A DNA stretch of 64,000 bases from Phyllobacterium sp. T1293 (GTDB lineage: Bacteria; Pseudomonadota; Alphaproteobacteria; Rhizobiales; Rhizobiaceae). The stretch lies in NCBI RefSeq assembly GCF_020731415.2, contig NZ_CP088273.1:439001-503000 (forward strand). Reading direction: 5' to 3'. The notes under the pieces are model-generated. The model had not been told where the DNA came from. It was given only the letters and a program-made list of their open reading frames with translations, and searched no databases. Positions 1 through 7,698 of the stretch are shown one piece after another; the stretch's first letter is position 1; each line of letters opens with the position of its first letter. The position numbers were made by a program, and so were the translations under genes.

Positions 1-78
1 ACAACGTTTGACGAGGGTGACGAGCCGGAAGGCTTTGCTTCACTGGAAACAATGGCCCCGGCTGAACACAGAGAATAA
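1..78 (+). CDS. C-terminal end of an unidentified protein (truncated by window edge)
   Basis: Frame 1 is open from the first base to a TAA at 76-78 and encodes 25 residues rich in Glu, ending in ETMAPAEHRE. An acidic tail and the lack of earlier stops fit the end of a real gene entering from the left. It would converge with the transglycosylase gene that ends 15 bases downstream. Too little is visible to name the family, and a chance open frame of this length is possible. Confidence 0.4.
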   Translation, partial: TTFDEGDEPEGFASLETMAPAEHRE

Positions 79-93
79 GCTACGATTGGCCTC

Positions 94-1308
94 TTAGAGC
101 TTTCCGAGCAGTTCCGGTGTTGGCCAGGAATCGGCAGGAAGGCCAAGGCGCATCTGTTCTTCGCGAACCGCATCACGGGTCAAGATGCCGAACACGCCGT
201 CGATCTTCGGGCCCATATCATGGCCACGGGCGGCAAGCTTGGTCTGCAATTCCTTCATCTGATCAGGTGTGAGGCCAGTTTCAGGGGTTGTAGGCTCAAG
301 CGGACCTGCACCGGCAAGACGCGTAGCGAAATAGGCGGCAGTCGTGGCGTAAATGATGGATTTGTTCCACTCGACGAAAATGTCGAAATTCGCATAGGAC
401 AGGAATGCCGGGCCCTTGCGGCCCATCGGCAATAGCAGTGATGCATCACCGTCGTCAGGGCCAAGCGGTCCCTTCATGCCCGTCACACCCCATTCAGACC
501 ATTTGGAATGCGGAAGACGGTTGGTGCGCAGGGCATTTTCCCAAGGCAGTTCCTTGGTCAGCTTGACTTCCTCAAGCCAAGGTTCGCTCTTGCGCCAGCC
601 CAGATCATGCAGGAAGCGTGCAGTTGTCATAATAACATCCGGCGCGCTGTTCTTCAGGTCCACCTTGCCATCGCCGTCGCCATCGACACCGCGTTCAAGA
701 TAAACCGTCGGCAGCAATTGTGTCTGACCGATTTCACCCGCCCACGCGCCTGTTGTCTTTGAATCGACCACGCCCTTATCGAAGAGCTTGAGAAGGGCAA
801 TCAACTGAGGGCGAAACAGTTCCGGACGGCGGCAATCAAACGACAGCGTAAGAAGGGAATTCAGCGTATCGAAATCGCCCTGAACCGCGCCATAATCTGT
901 CTCCAGTCCCCAGAATGCAGCAATGACAGGACCCTGCACGCCATATTCGGCTTCGGCTCTGGCAAACGTATCGGCATATTTCTTGAGGTTGGCAGCGCCC
1001 TGTTTGAGACGATAGTCAGATACCATGCGCGAGGAGAAGGTCAGGAATGTCTGGTTGAACACACCCTGCGCGCGGTCGCGCTGCAGAACCTTGTCATCCA
1101 TGGACGCCTTAAGAAGTTCGTTCAGGCCTTTTTCGCCCACGCCCGCTGCCTTTGCCTCGGCAATGAGGCCGTTGAACCACGGCTCGAGTTCACCGCCGCA
1201 GGCAGGCTTTGCAGCCGCTGGTTGCAGTGGATCGGCCTGATCCAGTGCATAGGCGGAACCTGTCGCAGAAAAGAGCGCGGCGGCAAGGGCAATCGATAGT
1301 TTGTTCAT
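94..1308 (-). CDS. Lytic murein transglycosylase, MltB family, with C-terminal peptidoglycan-binding domain
   Basis: 404 aa. A signal peptide covers about residues 1-21 (cut near AYA/LD), so the enzyme is periplasmic. The central part matches MltB-type transglycosylases: FWGLETDYG carries the likely catalytic Glu136, and GEIGQTQLLPTVY follows about 60 residues later. Residues about 350-404 form a peptidoglycan-binding-1 domain (DQMKELQTKLAARGHD, IDGVFGILTRDAV). The family cleaves the MurNAc-GlcNAc bond and leaves 1,6-anhydro-MurNAc. There is no lipobox, so it is probably soluble rather than outer-membrane anchored. The ATG at 1308 is used. The family is clear; which MltB paralogue it is cannot be decided from sequence alone. 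Confidence 0.9.
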   Translation of the reverse strand: MNKLSIALAAALFSATGSAYALDQADPLQPAAAKPACGGELEPWFNGLIAEAKAAGVGEKGLNELLKASMDDKVLQRDRAQGVFNQTFLTFSSRMVSDYRLKQGAANLKKYADTFARAEAEYGVQGPVIAAFWGLETDYGAVQGDFDTLNSLLTLSFDCRRPELFRPQLIALLKLFDKGVVDSKTTGAWAGEIGQTQLLPTVYLERGVDGDGDGKVDLKNSAPDVIMTTARFLHDLGWRKSEPWLEEVKLTKELPWENALRTNRLPHSKWSEWGVTGMKGPLGPDDGDASLLLPMGRKGPAFLSYANFDIFVEWNKSIIYATTAAYFATRLAGAGPLEPTTPETGLTPDQMKELQTKLAARGHDMGPKIDGVFGILTRDAVREEQMRLGLPADSWPTPELLGKL

Positions 1309-1427
1309 TCAGGAAATCTCGTCAGTAACTTGGGGGCGCGCTCATCGGCGCGCGCGTTTCCCTGCTAATGCACGATTATGTCCGTGGCGTGAAGTCACAG
1401 AATTGCGAGAAAACCCGGAATGTGACT

Positions 1428-2255
1428 TTATCGCACCTTGTTGCGGGCCAGCCACTGTTTCCACGCGGCCTCATTGCCAGCAAACACATTGATGTCCGCA
1501 TCGCCGCGAATGCCGGGGATCGAGCCTGTTCCCGTGTACTGCCAGAACGTCCAGGGGTGGGTGCCGTATTTCTCGTCCGGGTGTCCGGCGACAGAGCGTA
1601 GCCAGAATGGATATCCGGCCAATTGCCTCAGATCATTGTCATCGAAGAAGTCGACAGTGGTGTAAATGATCGGCCGCTTGCCGTAGTGGCGCTCCAGCAT
1701 ATCGGCGAAGATGCGCATTTCGCTGCGCACCACGGCCGCATTAGGGCGCAGCTTGCAGGTTGGGGACGACGCATTCCATTCCATATCAAGCACGGGCGGC
1801 AGCGCACCGGGATCGTTCGGCACATTGCGAATGAACCACTGCGCCTGCTCCTTGGCGGTGCGGCAGAAGTAATAGAAGTGATAGGCACCGCGCGGAATAC
1901 CGGCAGCGCGTGCAGCCTGCCAGTTTTCAGCCAGACGGTCATCGACCCGGTCCGCGCCTTCCGTGCCCTTGATGAAGACAAAGGAAATGCGGCTGGCCCG
2001 AACTGTCGCCCAGTCAATCGTTGATTGATATTTGGAAACATCAGTTCCGTGAACAGGATAATGCCATGGCGTCTTTCCCGTCCAATCATGCGGATCGCGG
2101 TCGTTGAAACGCGGCGCGTTGACAGGGCCCGACGGCGCTGCGATCTGCTGCAACGGAGCGGATGCAGACCGCTTTTTCGCATCGGAAAAATCATAATCGA
2201 CCGTCGTGCAGCCGGCGAGAAGAAGTATCAGTAAACCAGCGGCAAGTCGCTTCAT
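1428..2255 (-). CDS. GH25-family lysozyme-like lipoprotein
   Basis: 275 aa. The N-terminus is a lipoprotein signal with lipobox LLAGC (Cys16). After a 45-residue linker comes a GH25 (Chalaropsis-type muramidase) fold: HGTDVSKYQ with Asp72, FVFIKGTEG, GAYHFYYF, and LDMEW with Asp157/Glu159 as likely catalytic acids, ending with WTFWQYTGTG and a conserved DINVF. GH25 enzymes hydrolyse the MurNAc-GlcNAc bond. Together with the adjacent MltB-type gene on the same strand it makes a pair of murein hydrolases. Their 119-bp spacing means they may be transcribed separately. Family assignment is secure; the substrate is inferred. Confidence 0.88.
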   Translation of the reverse strand: MKRLAAGLLILLLAGCTTVDYDFSDAKKRSASAPLQQIAAPSGPVNAPRFNDRDPHDWTGKTPWHYPVHGTDVSKYQSTIDWATVRASRISFVFIKGTEGADRVDDRLAENWQAARAAGIPRGAYHFYYFCRTAKEQAQWFIRNVPNDPGALPPVLDMEWNASSPTCKLRPNAAVVRSEMRIFADMLERHYGKRPIIYTTVDFFDDNDLRQLAGYPFWLRSVAGHPDEKYGTHPWTFWQYTGTGSIPGIRGDADINVFAGNEAAWKQWLARNKVR

Positions 2256-2500
2256 GAAAGACGGTCCGTACTCGAATCGTGATTGGGCATTCTATTGGTT
2301 TTCAGTCATGCGATATTATGCTTAACAGATCATGACCGGCAGAGATGACTAGTGATAATCAGTGCCGCGACTTTGTCACTATTTTTCAATGTGATATCTG
2401 TAAGTGACTATTGGGGCATGATAGGTCACATCATCGTGTTTGACATGATAGACGGCAAAAATGTTGTCAGCACACAGATTTGACCCATCCGGGGAAGACG

Positions 2501-3523
2501 ATGTTCAGGAAAATTGGCTGGGTTGTACTTGTCATCTGCGTCATTGGCCTTGCCAATGTGACGCTGGCCGCGTGGATTACCATCGACCGGCCGGAGCTTG
2601 GTATCGGCAATAGCCATACGGAAAATTGCGTGCGTCCGACGGTTCCGAGCTTCTGGAGAAATTATCGCGGCTTTCCCAGCTACAATAACGAGCTTATCGC
2701 CGACTATTTCGGCGTTTACGCTGCCTATGCGTCGAATATCTACAAGCCGATTGCCCGGCATCATTTTGATCTGAAGCCCGAATATTTCGGCTGGGAGCCT
2801 TTCGGCGAACCTATCGCCAAGGCAGGCGGATTTTATGCGGAAGTCTATCGCCGCCGCAGTTCAGACCGTATGTCCTATATGATCGTGTTTCGCGGCAGCG
2901 ATGGTCTGGCCAGTATTCCGGGGTTGATCAGTGAACTCAGCTATTTCACCCAGATTATCAATCCGTGGGATCAATATCGCACGGCCCGCAAGGAGTTCGC
3001 CAAGGTCAGGGCCGAAGCCCAGAAAAATTCAGACGGCTTGCCTGTTGATTACATCGCTGTCGGTCATGAATTGGGTGGTGGACTTGCCCGCCACATGGCT
3101 GCAGCATTTCCATGCACGGCGGCTATTGTCTTCAATTCCACATTCATTTCGAATAATTTCCGGCTGACGGAACCCTATGATGGACAGGTCGTCGATCTTT
3201 TCGCTGACAATGATCTTCTGTCACGGATTGCTATTTTGCCAAATCCGCGCTCGTTCTTCCGCATTACCCGTGTGCATCAATGGTATCGTGTCCGCAATGC
3301 CGGGCCGATGGATGGCAAGCGCGGCATGTTCAAGACCGCAACGGCAATGGCCCGCATTCCGGTCATCTGCCTGCTGCGCAGTGATTGTGAACTTTTGCAA
3401 AGTGAGAGCGGCGACGAACTGGAATCCAATCCGCAGAGCGGACGCACGGCGGAAAACATTTCCAAACTCTATTGTCAGGCAGCCCCAAGCTCCGTGGTTG
3501 CCAAGGGCGATCTGTGTAAATAG
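2501..3523 (+). CDS. Lipase-class-3-like alpha/beta-hydrolase with Glu in place of the nucleophile Ser
   Basis: 340 aa from ATG 2501, chosen because GGGGAAG lies just upstream; an in-frame TTG at 2480 is less likely. One N-terminal transmembrane or signal segment (about residues 5-24) suggests an exported or anchored protein. SYMIVFRGSDG resembles the oxyanion strand of class 3 lipases and is followed by VDYIAVGHELGGGLARHMA, the position of the GHSLGG nucleophile elbow. Here the Ser codon is GAA, Glu190. A downstream Asp (DLFADNDLLS) sits where the catalytic acid would be. The protein is therefore either catalytically dead, a binding protein, or uses different chemistry. Fold confidence is moderate; the function is unknown. 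Confidence 0.65.
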   Translation: MFRKIGWVVLVICVIGLANVTLAAWITIDRPELGIGNSHTENCVRPTVPSFWRNYRGFPSYNNELIADYFGVYAAYASNIYKPIARHHFDLKPEYFGWEPFGEPIAKAGGFYAEVYRRRSSDRMSYMIVFRGSDGLASIPGLISELSYFTQIINPWDQYRTARKEFAKVRAEAQKNSDGLPVDYIAVGHELGGGLARHMAAAFPCTAAIVFNSTFISNNFRLTEPYDGQVVDLFADNDLLSRIAILPNPRSFFRITRVHQWYRVRNAGPMDGKRGMFKTATAMARIPVICLLRSDCELLQSESGDELESNPQSGRTAENISKLYCQAAPSSVVAKGDLCK

Positions 3524-3597
3524 GGGATTGTTCTGTGATCTTTCGAGGCAAGGGCATATACAGAGTTTGCCGCGTTTTCCATTGCATTCAGCGAATA

Positions 3598-3617
3598 ATG
3601 TAGTAACATATCTACAT
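3598..3617 (+). promoter_or_regulatory. Candidate autoregulatory operator of the Phd/PIN toxin-antitoxin pair
   Basis: An inverted repeat ATGTAG-N8-CTACAT lies 23 bases before the antitoxin start and overlaps the region expected to hold the promoter. Phd/YefM antitoxins usually repress their own operon by binding such palindromes. The GGAGG at 3631-3635 is the likely ribosome-binding site. Confidence 0.5.
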
Positions 3618-3639
3618 ATTTCAGGGCATTGGAGGTATC

Positions 3640-3888
3640 ATGACGATCACCACCCTATCGAGTCGCGAATTCAATCAGGACACCAGCCGAGCAAAGAAAG
3701 CAGCCAATGATGGGCCCGTGTTCATCACGGATCGGGGCAAGCCTGCGCATGTCCTTTTGACGATGAAAGAATATATGCAGCTGAGTGGAGGGACGCAGAA
3801 AATCGTGGATGCTTTGGCTGGAGCCGAAGACATTGATTTTGAAGCTCCCGCAGCAGTCATCAACAGCCGCTCGACCGATCTCTCCTGA
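3640..3888 (+). CDS. Antitoxin of type II toxin-antitoxin system, Phd/YefM family
   Basis: 82 aa. The N-terminal half carries the Phd/YefM DNA-binding fold (SSREFNQDTSRAKKAANDGPVFITDRGKPAHVLLTMKEY); the C-terminal tail (about residues 50-82, acidic) would neutralise the toxin. The stop TGA overlaps the toxin start by one base (TGATG), so the genes are translationally coupled in the usual antitoxin-first order. The strong ribosome-binding site GGAGG is 4 bases before the ATG. It probably represses its own promoter via the palindrome at 3598. Confidence 0.88.
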   Translation: MTITTLSSREFNQDTSRAKKAANDGPVFITDRGKPAHVLLTMKEYMQLSGGTQKIVDALAGAEDIDFEAPAAVINSRSTDLS

Positions 3889-4325
3889 TGTTTATCCTCG
3901 ACACCAATGTAGTATCGGAACTACGCAAGGTTCGCGCTGGAAAAGCAGACCCGCAATTCGCAAGATGGGCCAACGGTGCTGAATCAGGACAGCTTTACAT
4001 CTCCGCAATTACTGTGCTCGAGCTTGAGACAGGAGTATTGCAAATGGAGCGGAGAGATCCTGGGCAAGGCAGTGTCCTTCGCGCGTGGCTCGATCAAAAG
4101 GTTCTTCCGGAGTTTGCTGGACGCACATTGTCCATAGACACTGCTGTTGCCCAAAGATGCGCCCGGCTTCATGTGCCGGATCGGCGCTCAGAGCGCGATG
4201 CCCTGATTGCGGCGACGGGCTTCGTTCATGGCATGACGATTGTCACGCGAAACGTCATTGATTTCCTGCCTACCGGCATCCCGCTGCTTGATCCATGGGA
4301 GATTCCCCGGCAAGCCGAAAGGTAG
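3888..4325 (+). CDS. Type II toxin, PIN-domain ribonuclease (VapC/FitB-like)
   Basis: 145 aa. PIN-domain acidic residues are in place: Asp5 in FILDTNVVSE, Glu in ITVLELETG, Asp in ERDALIAATG, and TRNVIDF near the C-terminus. VapC/FitB-type PIN toxins are Mg-dependent RNases. Length and motif spacing look intact, so the toxin is probably functional. It is coupled to the upstream Phd-type antitoxin. A PIN toxin with a Phd-family antitoxin is a common hybrid pairing. The RNA target cannot be read from sequence. Confidence 0.88.
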   Translation: MFILDTNVVSELRKVRAGKADPQFARWANGAESGQLYISAITVLELETGVLQMERRDPGQGSVLRAWLDQKVLPEFAGRTLSIDTAVAQRCARLHVPDRRSERDALIAATGFVHGMTIVTRNVIDFLPTGIPLLDPWEIPRQAER

Positions 4326-4368
4326 TCAAAACAACCTTTCCCATATCACGTATGCGCGGTGAAAACTC

Positions 4369-5025
4369 TTAGGCAGTGCGGCGAATGATCGAAATCCAGG
4401 CAAAGCCGCGATAGAGCCGCTGCGCTTCGGCATGGGCACCGGCGCCAACTGCAATGGTTTCGGCGATCTCAAAGAGATCGTTGCGCGGCGTGACATGATA
4501 CCATTCCAGCCATTTATAAAGGGCCGCTCTTGCCGCGCCGGGCAAATCCTTCAGATCGCCGAAATCGACAATGTGCAATTCGCCGCCAATAGCGAGGTGA
4601 TTGACCGCCTCGCGCATGACATTCTCCCATTGCGGGATCATCGATACGGCATAGGAGATGAAAATCCGGTCAAACTGTGCGAGACCGAAGAGCGATGACG
4701 GGTCGAACTTTGCCGCATCCGCATAGGCAAGCTGCGTGCGCTCGCCAAGTCCTGCCGCCATGACCTTCTTGCGTGCGGTGCTGAGCATTTCGTTGGAAAT
4801 GTCGACACCGAAGAGCTTTGTCGTGGGGTAAGCTTCGCCGGCCATGACGAGATTACGTCCCGTACCGCAGCCAATCTCCAGAATGCTGCCATTGGCGGGT
4901 GGTGTGAGGCCCGCAATCATTGGATCGCGGCCCAGCAGATAATATTTGCGCGTGGCATCGTAAAAATGGCGCTGATGCCGGTAGACGCGATCCATCAGCG
5001 GTCCATGCTCAATCTTGGTCAACAT
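4369..5025 (-). CDS. btaB: BtaB, SAM-dependent N-methyltransferase of betaine lipid synthesis
   Basis: 218 aa from ATG 5025 (AAGGATT upstream); an in-frame TTG at 5034 is less likely. It is a class I methyltransferase with SAM motif LEIGCGTGRNL, acidic FGVDIS, YADAAKFD, and the BtaB-like opening MDRVYRHQRHFYDATRKYYLLGRD. BtaB transfers three methyl groups to diacylglyceryl-homoserine to give diacylglyceryl-trimethylhomoserine (DGTS). It starts 5 bases after the btaA stop, with its ribosome-binding site inside the btaA end, so both are co-expressed. The call rests mainly on the pairing with BtaA. Confidence 0.9.
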   Translation of the reverse strand: MLTKIEHGPLMDRVYRHQRHFYDATRKYYLLGRDPMIAGLTPPANGSILEIGCGTGRNLVMAGEAYPTTKLFGVDISNEMLSTARKKVMAAGLGERTQLAYADAAKFDPSSLFGLAQFDRIFISYAVSMIPQWENVMREAVNHLAIGGELHIVDFGDLKDLPGAARAALYKWLEWYHVTPRNDLFEIAETIAVGAGAHAEAQRLYRGFAWISIIRRTA

Positions 5026-5030
5026 CAATA

Positions 5031-6284
5031 TCAATCCTTGAGCGTGTAGAGATGGAAGCCGCCATAGATCGACGACCGGTCACGATTATGCAGGTCAAGA
5101 GATTGCTCTTCCCGGTAGTCCCAGCGCTCAAGCACACTGTCATCAATACGGCCGGGCAGAATGGTGGGCTCGGCTGCGGTGCGGAAGATAACGCGTGCGC
5201 CAGATGCAGCCGTGCGGGTGATCTCGTGCCAGAGATCATTCAACTGTTTGTCATTCATCCAGTCCTGCGCATCCAGAAGGATGAAGCGGTCGACCGATCC
5301 GGCAGGCTTGGCCGCAAGGAACTCGGTCAGCGAGGCATTGACGACGCTCATGCGTTCGGCGCGGTCGCGGACGTTCTCGAAATTGTTGCGCGAAAGGTAA
5401 GGAGGCAGCGGGCCGGTTTCGGCATTGTCGCTGTAGCCACGCCCGAATGCCTGCCACGCGAAATAGTTTTCCGACAGCGGGAAGCCACAGGCGAGTTTCT
5501 CCAGACGGCGGCGTAACACAAGCGCCATGTTACCGTCACCTGCCGTTGCCAGCGCATCATATTGCTGTGGTGGGATGCCGAGGCCAAACAGGGAAGATTT
5601 GCGCTTCGTTGCCCAACGCACCATGCGCTTGTCAAAGAGCGGCGCGAGGGCGCGATCAAAATAGGCACGCTGTTCCTCGATCGTTTCAGCCTTGAGAATA
5701 TCGCGGGGATCGATGCCATAAAGTTTGGCGACGCGGTGGCCCATGCCGATGAACAGGCCAAGCAGGCCGTGGCGATAGAGATCACGCGAAAAGATGGTGA
5801 TGCGGCGGCGGCCAGACAGCATCCGCTTTTCCCAATAGGCACGGCTGGTGCCATCGAGATGTGGCTGGATAAAACGCTCATAGGCGGCAAGGTTCGCCTT
5901 GTCGTCAGCCGTTCCGTAGAAGCGGTAGAAGGCATCATAATTCGGCAGGCGCGACACCGCCGCAAGCTTCAGCCGATTGAAAGCCACGTGGGCCGTGTTG
6001 AGATCGACGGCCTCGACGCTGGCAGGATCAGCGGTGAGGTAGGACATGGCGTTGCAGCCGCCGGAGGCGATGGTGACAATGCGGTGGCCGGAGCGGATTT
6101 GCAGTGCCTCCATATCCACTTCAGGGTCTTCCCAAATCTGCGGATAGACAAGGCCCTTGAAGACATGGGCGAAGAGCCGTTCTGATAGACCAGCCTTTGA
6201 CAGAAGCTTGTTCTGGCGAACGGCGTTCTGAACTTTTTCATGCCGCGGCGCGGAGGCGCTGTCGGGCTGTTTGGCAAACGGCAT
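5031..6284 (-). CDS. btaA: BtaA, S-adenosylmethionine:diacylglycerol 3-amino-3-carboxypropyltransferase
   Basis: 417 aa from ATG 6284, preceded by AAGGGGATT; the open frame continues upstream to 6395 without a good ribosome-binding site. The DUF3419/BtaA family is recognised by LVYPQIWEDPEVDMEAL, IASGGCNAMSYL (a variant SAM-binding loop), EAVDLNTAHVAFNRLKL, and a C-terminal methyltransferase-like half (DRFILLDAQDWM, GARVIFRTAAE). BtaA moves the 3-amino-3-carboxypropyl group of SAM to diacylglycerol, the first step to the betaine lipid DGTS, which replaces phospholipid under phosphate limitation in rhizobia and Rhodobacter. A possible Pho box lies upstream. Confidence 0.92.
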   Translation of the reverse strand: MPFAKQPDSASAPRHEKVQNAVRQNKLLSKAGLSERLFAHVFKGLVYPQIWEDPEVDMEALQIRSGHRIVTIASGGCNAMSYLTADPASVEAVDLNTAHVAFNRLKLAAVSRLPNYDAFYRFYGTADDKANLAAYERFIQPHLDGTSRAYWEKRMLSGRRRITIFSRDLYRHGLLGLFIGMGHRVAKLYGIDPRDILKAETIEEQRAYFDRALAPLFDKRMVRWATKRKSSLFGLGIPPQQYDALATAGDGNMALVLRRRLEKLACGFPLSENYFAWQAFGRGYSDNAETGPLPPYLSRNNFENVRDRAERMSVVNASLTEFLAAKPAGSVDRFILLDAQDWMNDKQLNDLWHEITRTAASGARVIFRTAAEPTILPGRIDDSVLERWDYREEQSLDLHNRDRSSIYGGFHLYTLKD

Positions 6285-6332
6285 CGGATTGAATCCCCTT
6301 GTTGGAAATTCCTCTCCGCCTAACATTCCGAT

Positions 6333-6350
6333 GTAACAGAGCCGTGACGA
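6333..6350 (-). promoter_or_regulatory. Candidate Pho box upstream of btaAB
   Basis: Read on the minus strand this is TCGTCAC-N4-CTGTTAC, two 7-mers with 11-bp periodicity. It matches the CTGTCAT-N4-CTGTCAT consensus at 9 of 14 positions and lies 49-66 bases before the btaA start. In Sinorhizobium btaAB is known to be PhoB-controlled. The match is only moderate. Confidence 0.35.
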
Positions 6351-6657
6351 TTTTGAATCAAGTCCTTGCCAGATTGATTCCGGTTGTGCGGACAAACCCT
6401 TGCATTTTCACGACTATGGCGTGGACGGGCAGCGGCACGCCAATTGATGTTTTTCTCTCAATCCTTTGATTTTGTTAATTTCTCTCTCATTGCAAATGCG
6501 TGGAAACATTTTCCCATAAATTCGCGGCAATGATGATTTCTTGCCCCACAAATCGCGGATCGGAGAAGCTGGTTTCAGGCAGCAAAACCGGTGCATAAGC
6601 AGTGTGGTCATTGTGACTTATGTCGGTTCAACCGCGTTTTCGTGATTCCGTGGCGAC
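6351..6657. other. Intergenic stretch between btaA and the efflux operon
   Basis: About 300 bases of lower GC content without a credible gene; one 65-codon minus-strand open frame here has no family features or ribosome-binding site. It should hold the btaA promoter. No terminator hairpin for the upstream efflux operon is needed, because that operon reads away from this point. Nothing else was recognised. Confidence 0.4.
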
Positions 6658-7695
6658 TCATTTTACCAGCTCCGTACGCACCACAACCGACATGCCGGGT
6701 GCCAGATGCTGGGCAAGATCCTGACCCGGATCAACAGAGATGCGCACGGAAATGCGCTGTGCAACCTTGGTGAAATTGCCGGTCGCATTATCGGGTTTGA
6801 GCACACTGAATTCTGATCCGGCAGCCGGCGAAAACCGCTCGACATGACCGTTCAGACGCCTGCGGTTGAGGGCATCCACCGTGAATGTTACAGGCTGGCC
6901 GATCTTGATATTGCTGAGCTGGGTTTCCTTGAAATTGGCAATGACCCACACATCTGGCGGAACGACCGCCATGAGCTGCGTTCCTGCCGTCACGTATTGT
7001 CCAAGTTTTGCGCCCACTTCGCCAACGGTACCATCGCGCGGCGCAAGAATTTTCGTGTTGGTCATGTCAATCTCGGCGAGATTGACGGCGGCAACCGCGC
7101 CTGCCACGGCTGCTTCGAGCGACCCGCGGCTGACCTTGATGGTCTCAAGATCCTGGCGTGAAACCTCCAGCGCTGCCTGCGCCTGTGTGACCGAAGACTG
7201 GGATTGCTCCAATGCGGTTTCAGCCTGATCGGAATCGCTTTTGGTCATGACACCTTTGATGGTCAACGGTTCGATGCGTGCCCAATTGGCCTGTGTCCGG
7301 CGCAGACCGGAATTGGCGCTGTCGAGCTGCGCCTGACTGGAACCGATGCGGGCCTGAGCGGCGCGTTGCTGTTGCGTCGAATTGTTGAGTGCGGCCTGCT
7401 GGCTTGCCAGCGTCGCTTTCGCCTGTTCAAGCTTCTGCGCATAGATGCGGTCATCAATCCGCACCAGCAACTGACCTTCCTTGACCTGCTGAAAGTCCTG
7501 CACCGGCACTTCAACGATGTAGCCACTGAGCTGCGGGCTGATGAGCGTCACATAGCCTTTGACATAGGCATTCTCGGTGATCTCGACATCGCTGTTAAAA
7601 GGCGGCAACCGCCATGCATAGAGCACCAGCACAAGGCCGAGCAGGCCGAGGAAAATTGCAATCAGGGTGGCGGTGTTGCGAAGCAATATGGTCAT
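6658..7695 (-). CDS. EmrA/HlyD-type membrane fusion protein of a drug efflux system
   Basis: 345 aa. A single N-terminal transmembrane helix (about residues 8-28) anchors it in the inner membrane. It is followed by the HlyD/EmrA biotinyl-lipoyl-like hairpin (ENAYVKGYVTLISPQLSGYI), a long alpha-helical coiled-coil region rich in Gln/Ala (about 85-200), the second lipoyl half (TKILAPRDGTVGE) and a beta-barrel end. It bridges the MFS pump to an outer membrane channel. Its start lies 3 bases after the stop of the pump gene, so it is the last gene of the marR-pump-adaptor operon. Confidence 0.9.
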   Translation of the reverse strand: MTILLRNTATLIAIFLGLLGLVLVLYAWRLPPFNSDVEITENAYVKGYVTLISPQLSGYIVEVPVQDFQQVKEGQLLVRIDDRIYAQKLEQAKATLASQQAALNNSTQQQRAAQARIGSSQAQLDSANSGLRRTQANWARIEPLTIKGVMTKSDSDQAETALEQSQSSVTQAQAALEVSRQDLETIKVSRGSLEAAVAGAVAAVNLAEIDMTNTKILAPRDGTVGEVGAKLGQYVTAGTQLMAVVPPDVWVIANFKETQLSNIKIGQPVTFTVDALNRRRLNGHVERFSPAAGSEFSVLKPDNATGNFTKVAQRISVRISVDPGQDLAQHLAPGMSVVVRTELVK

Positions 7696-7698
7696 ATC

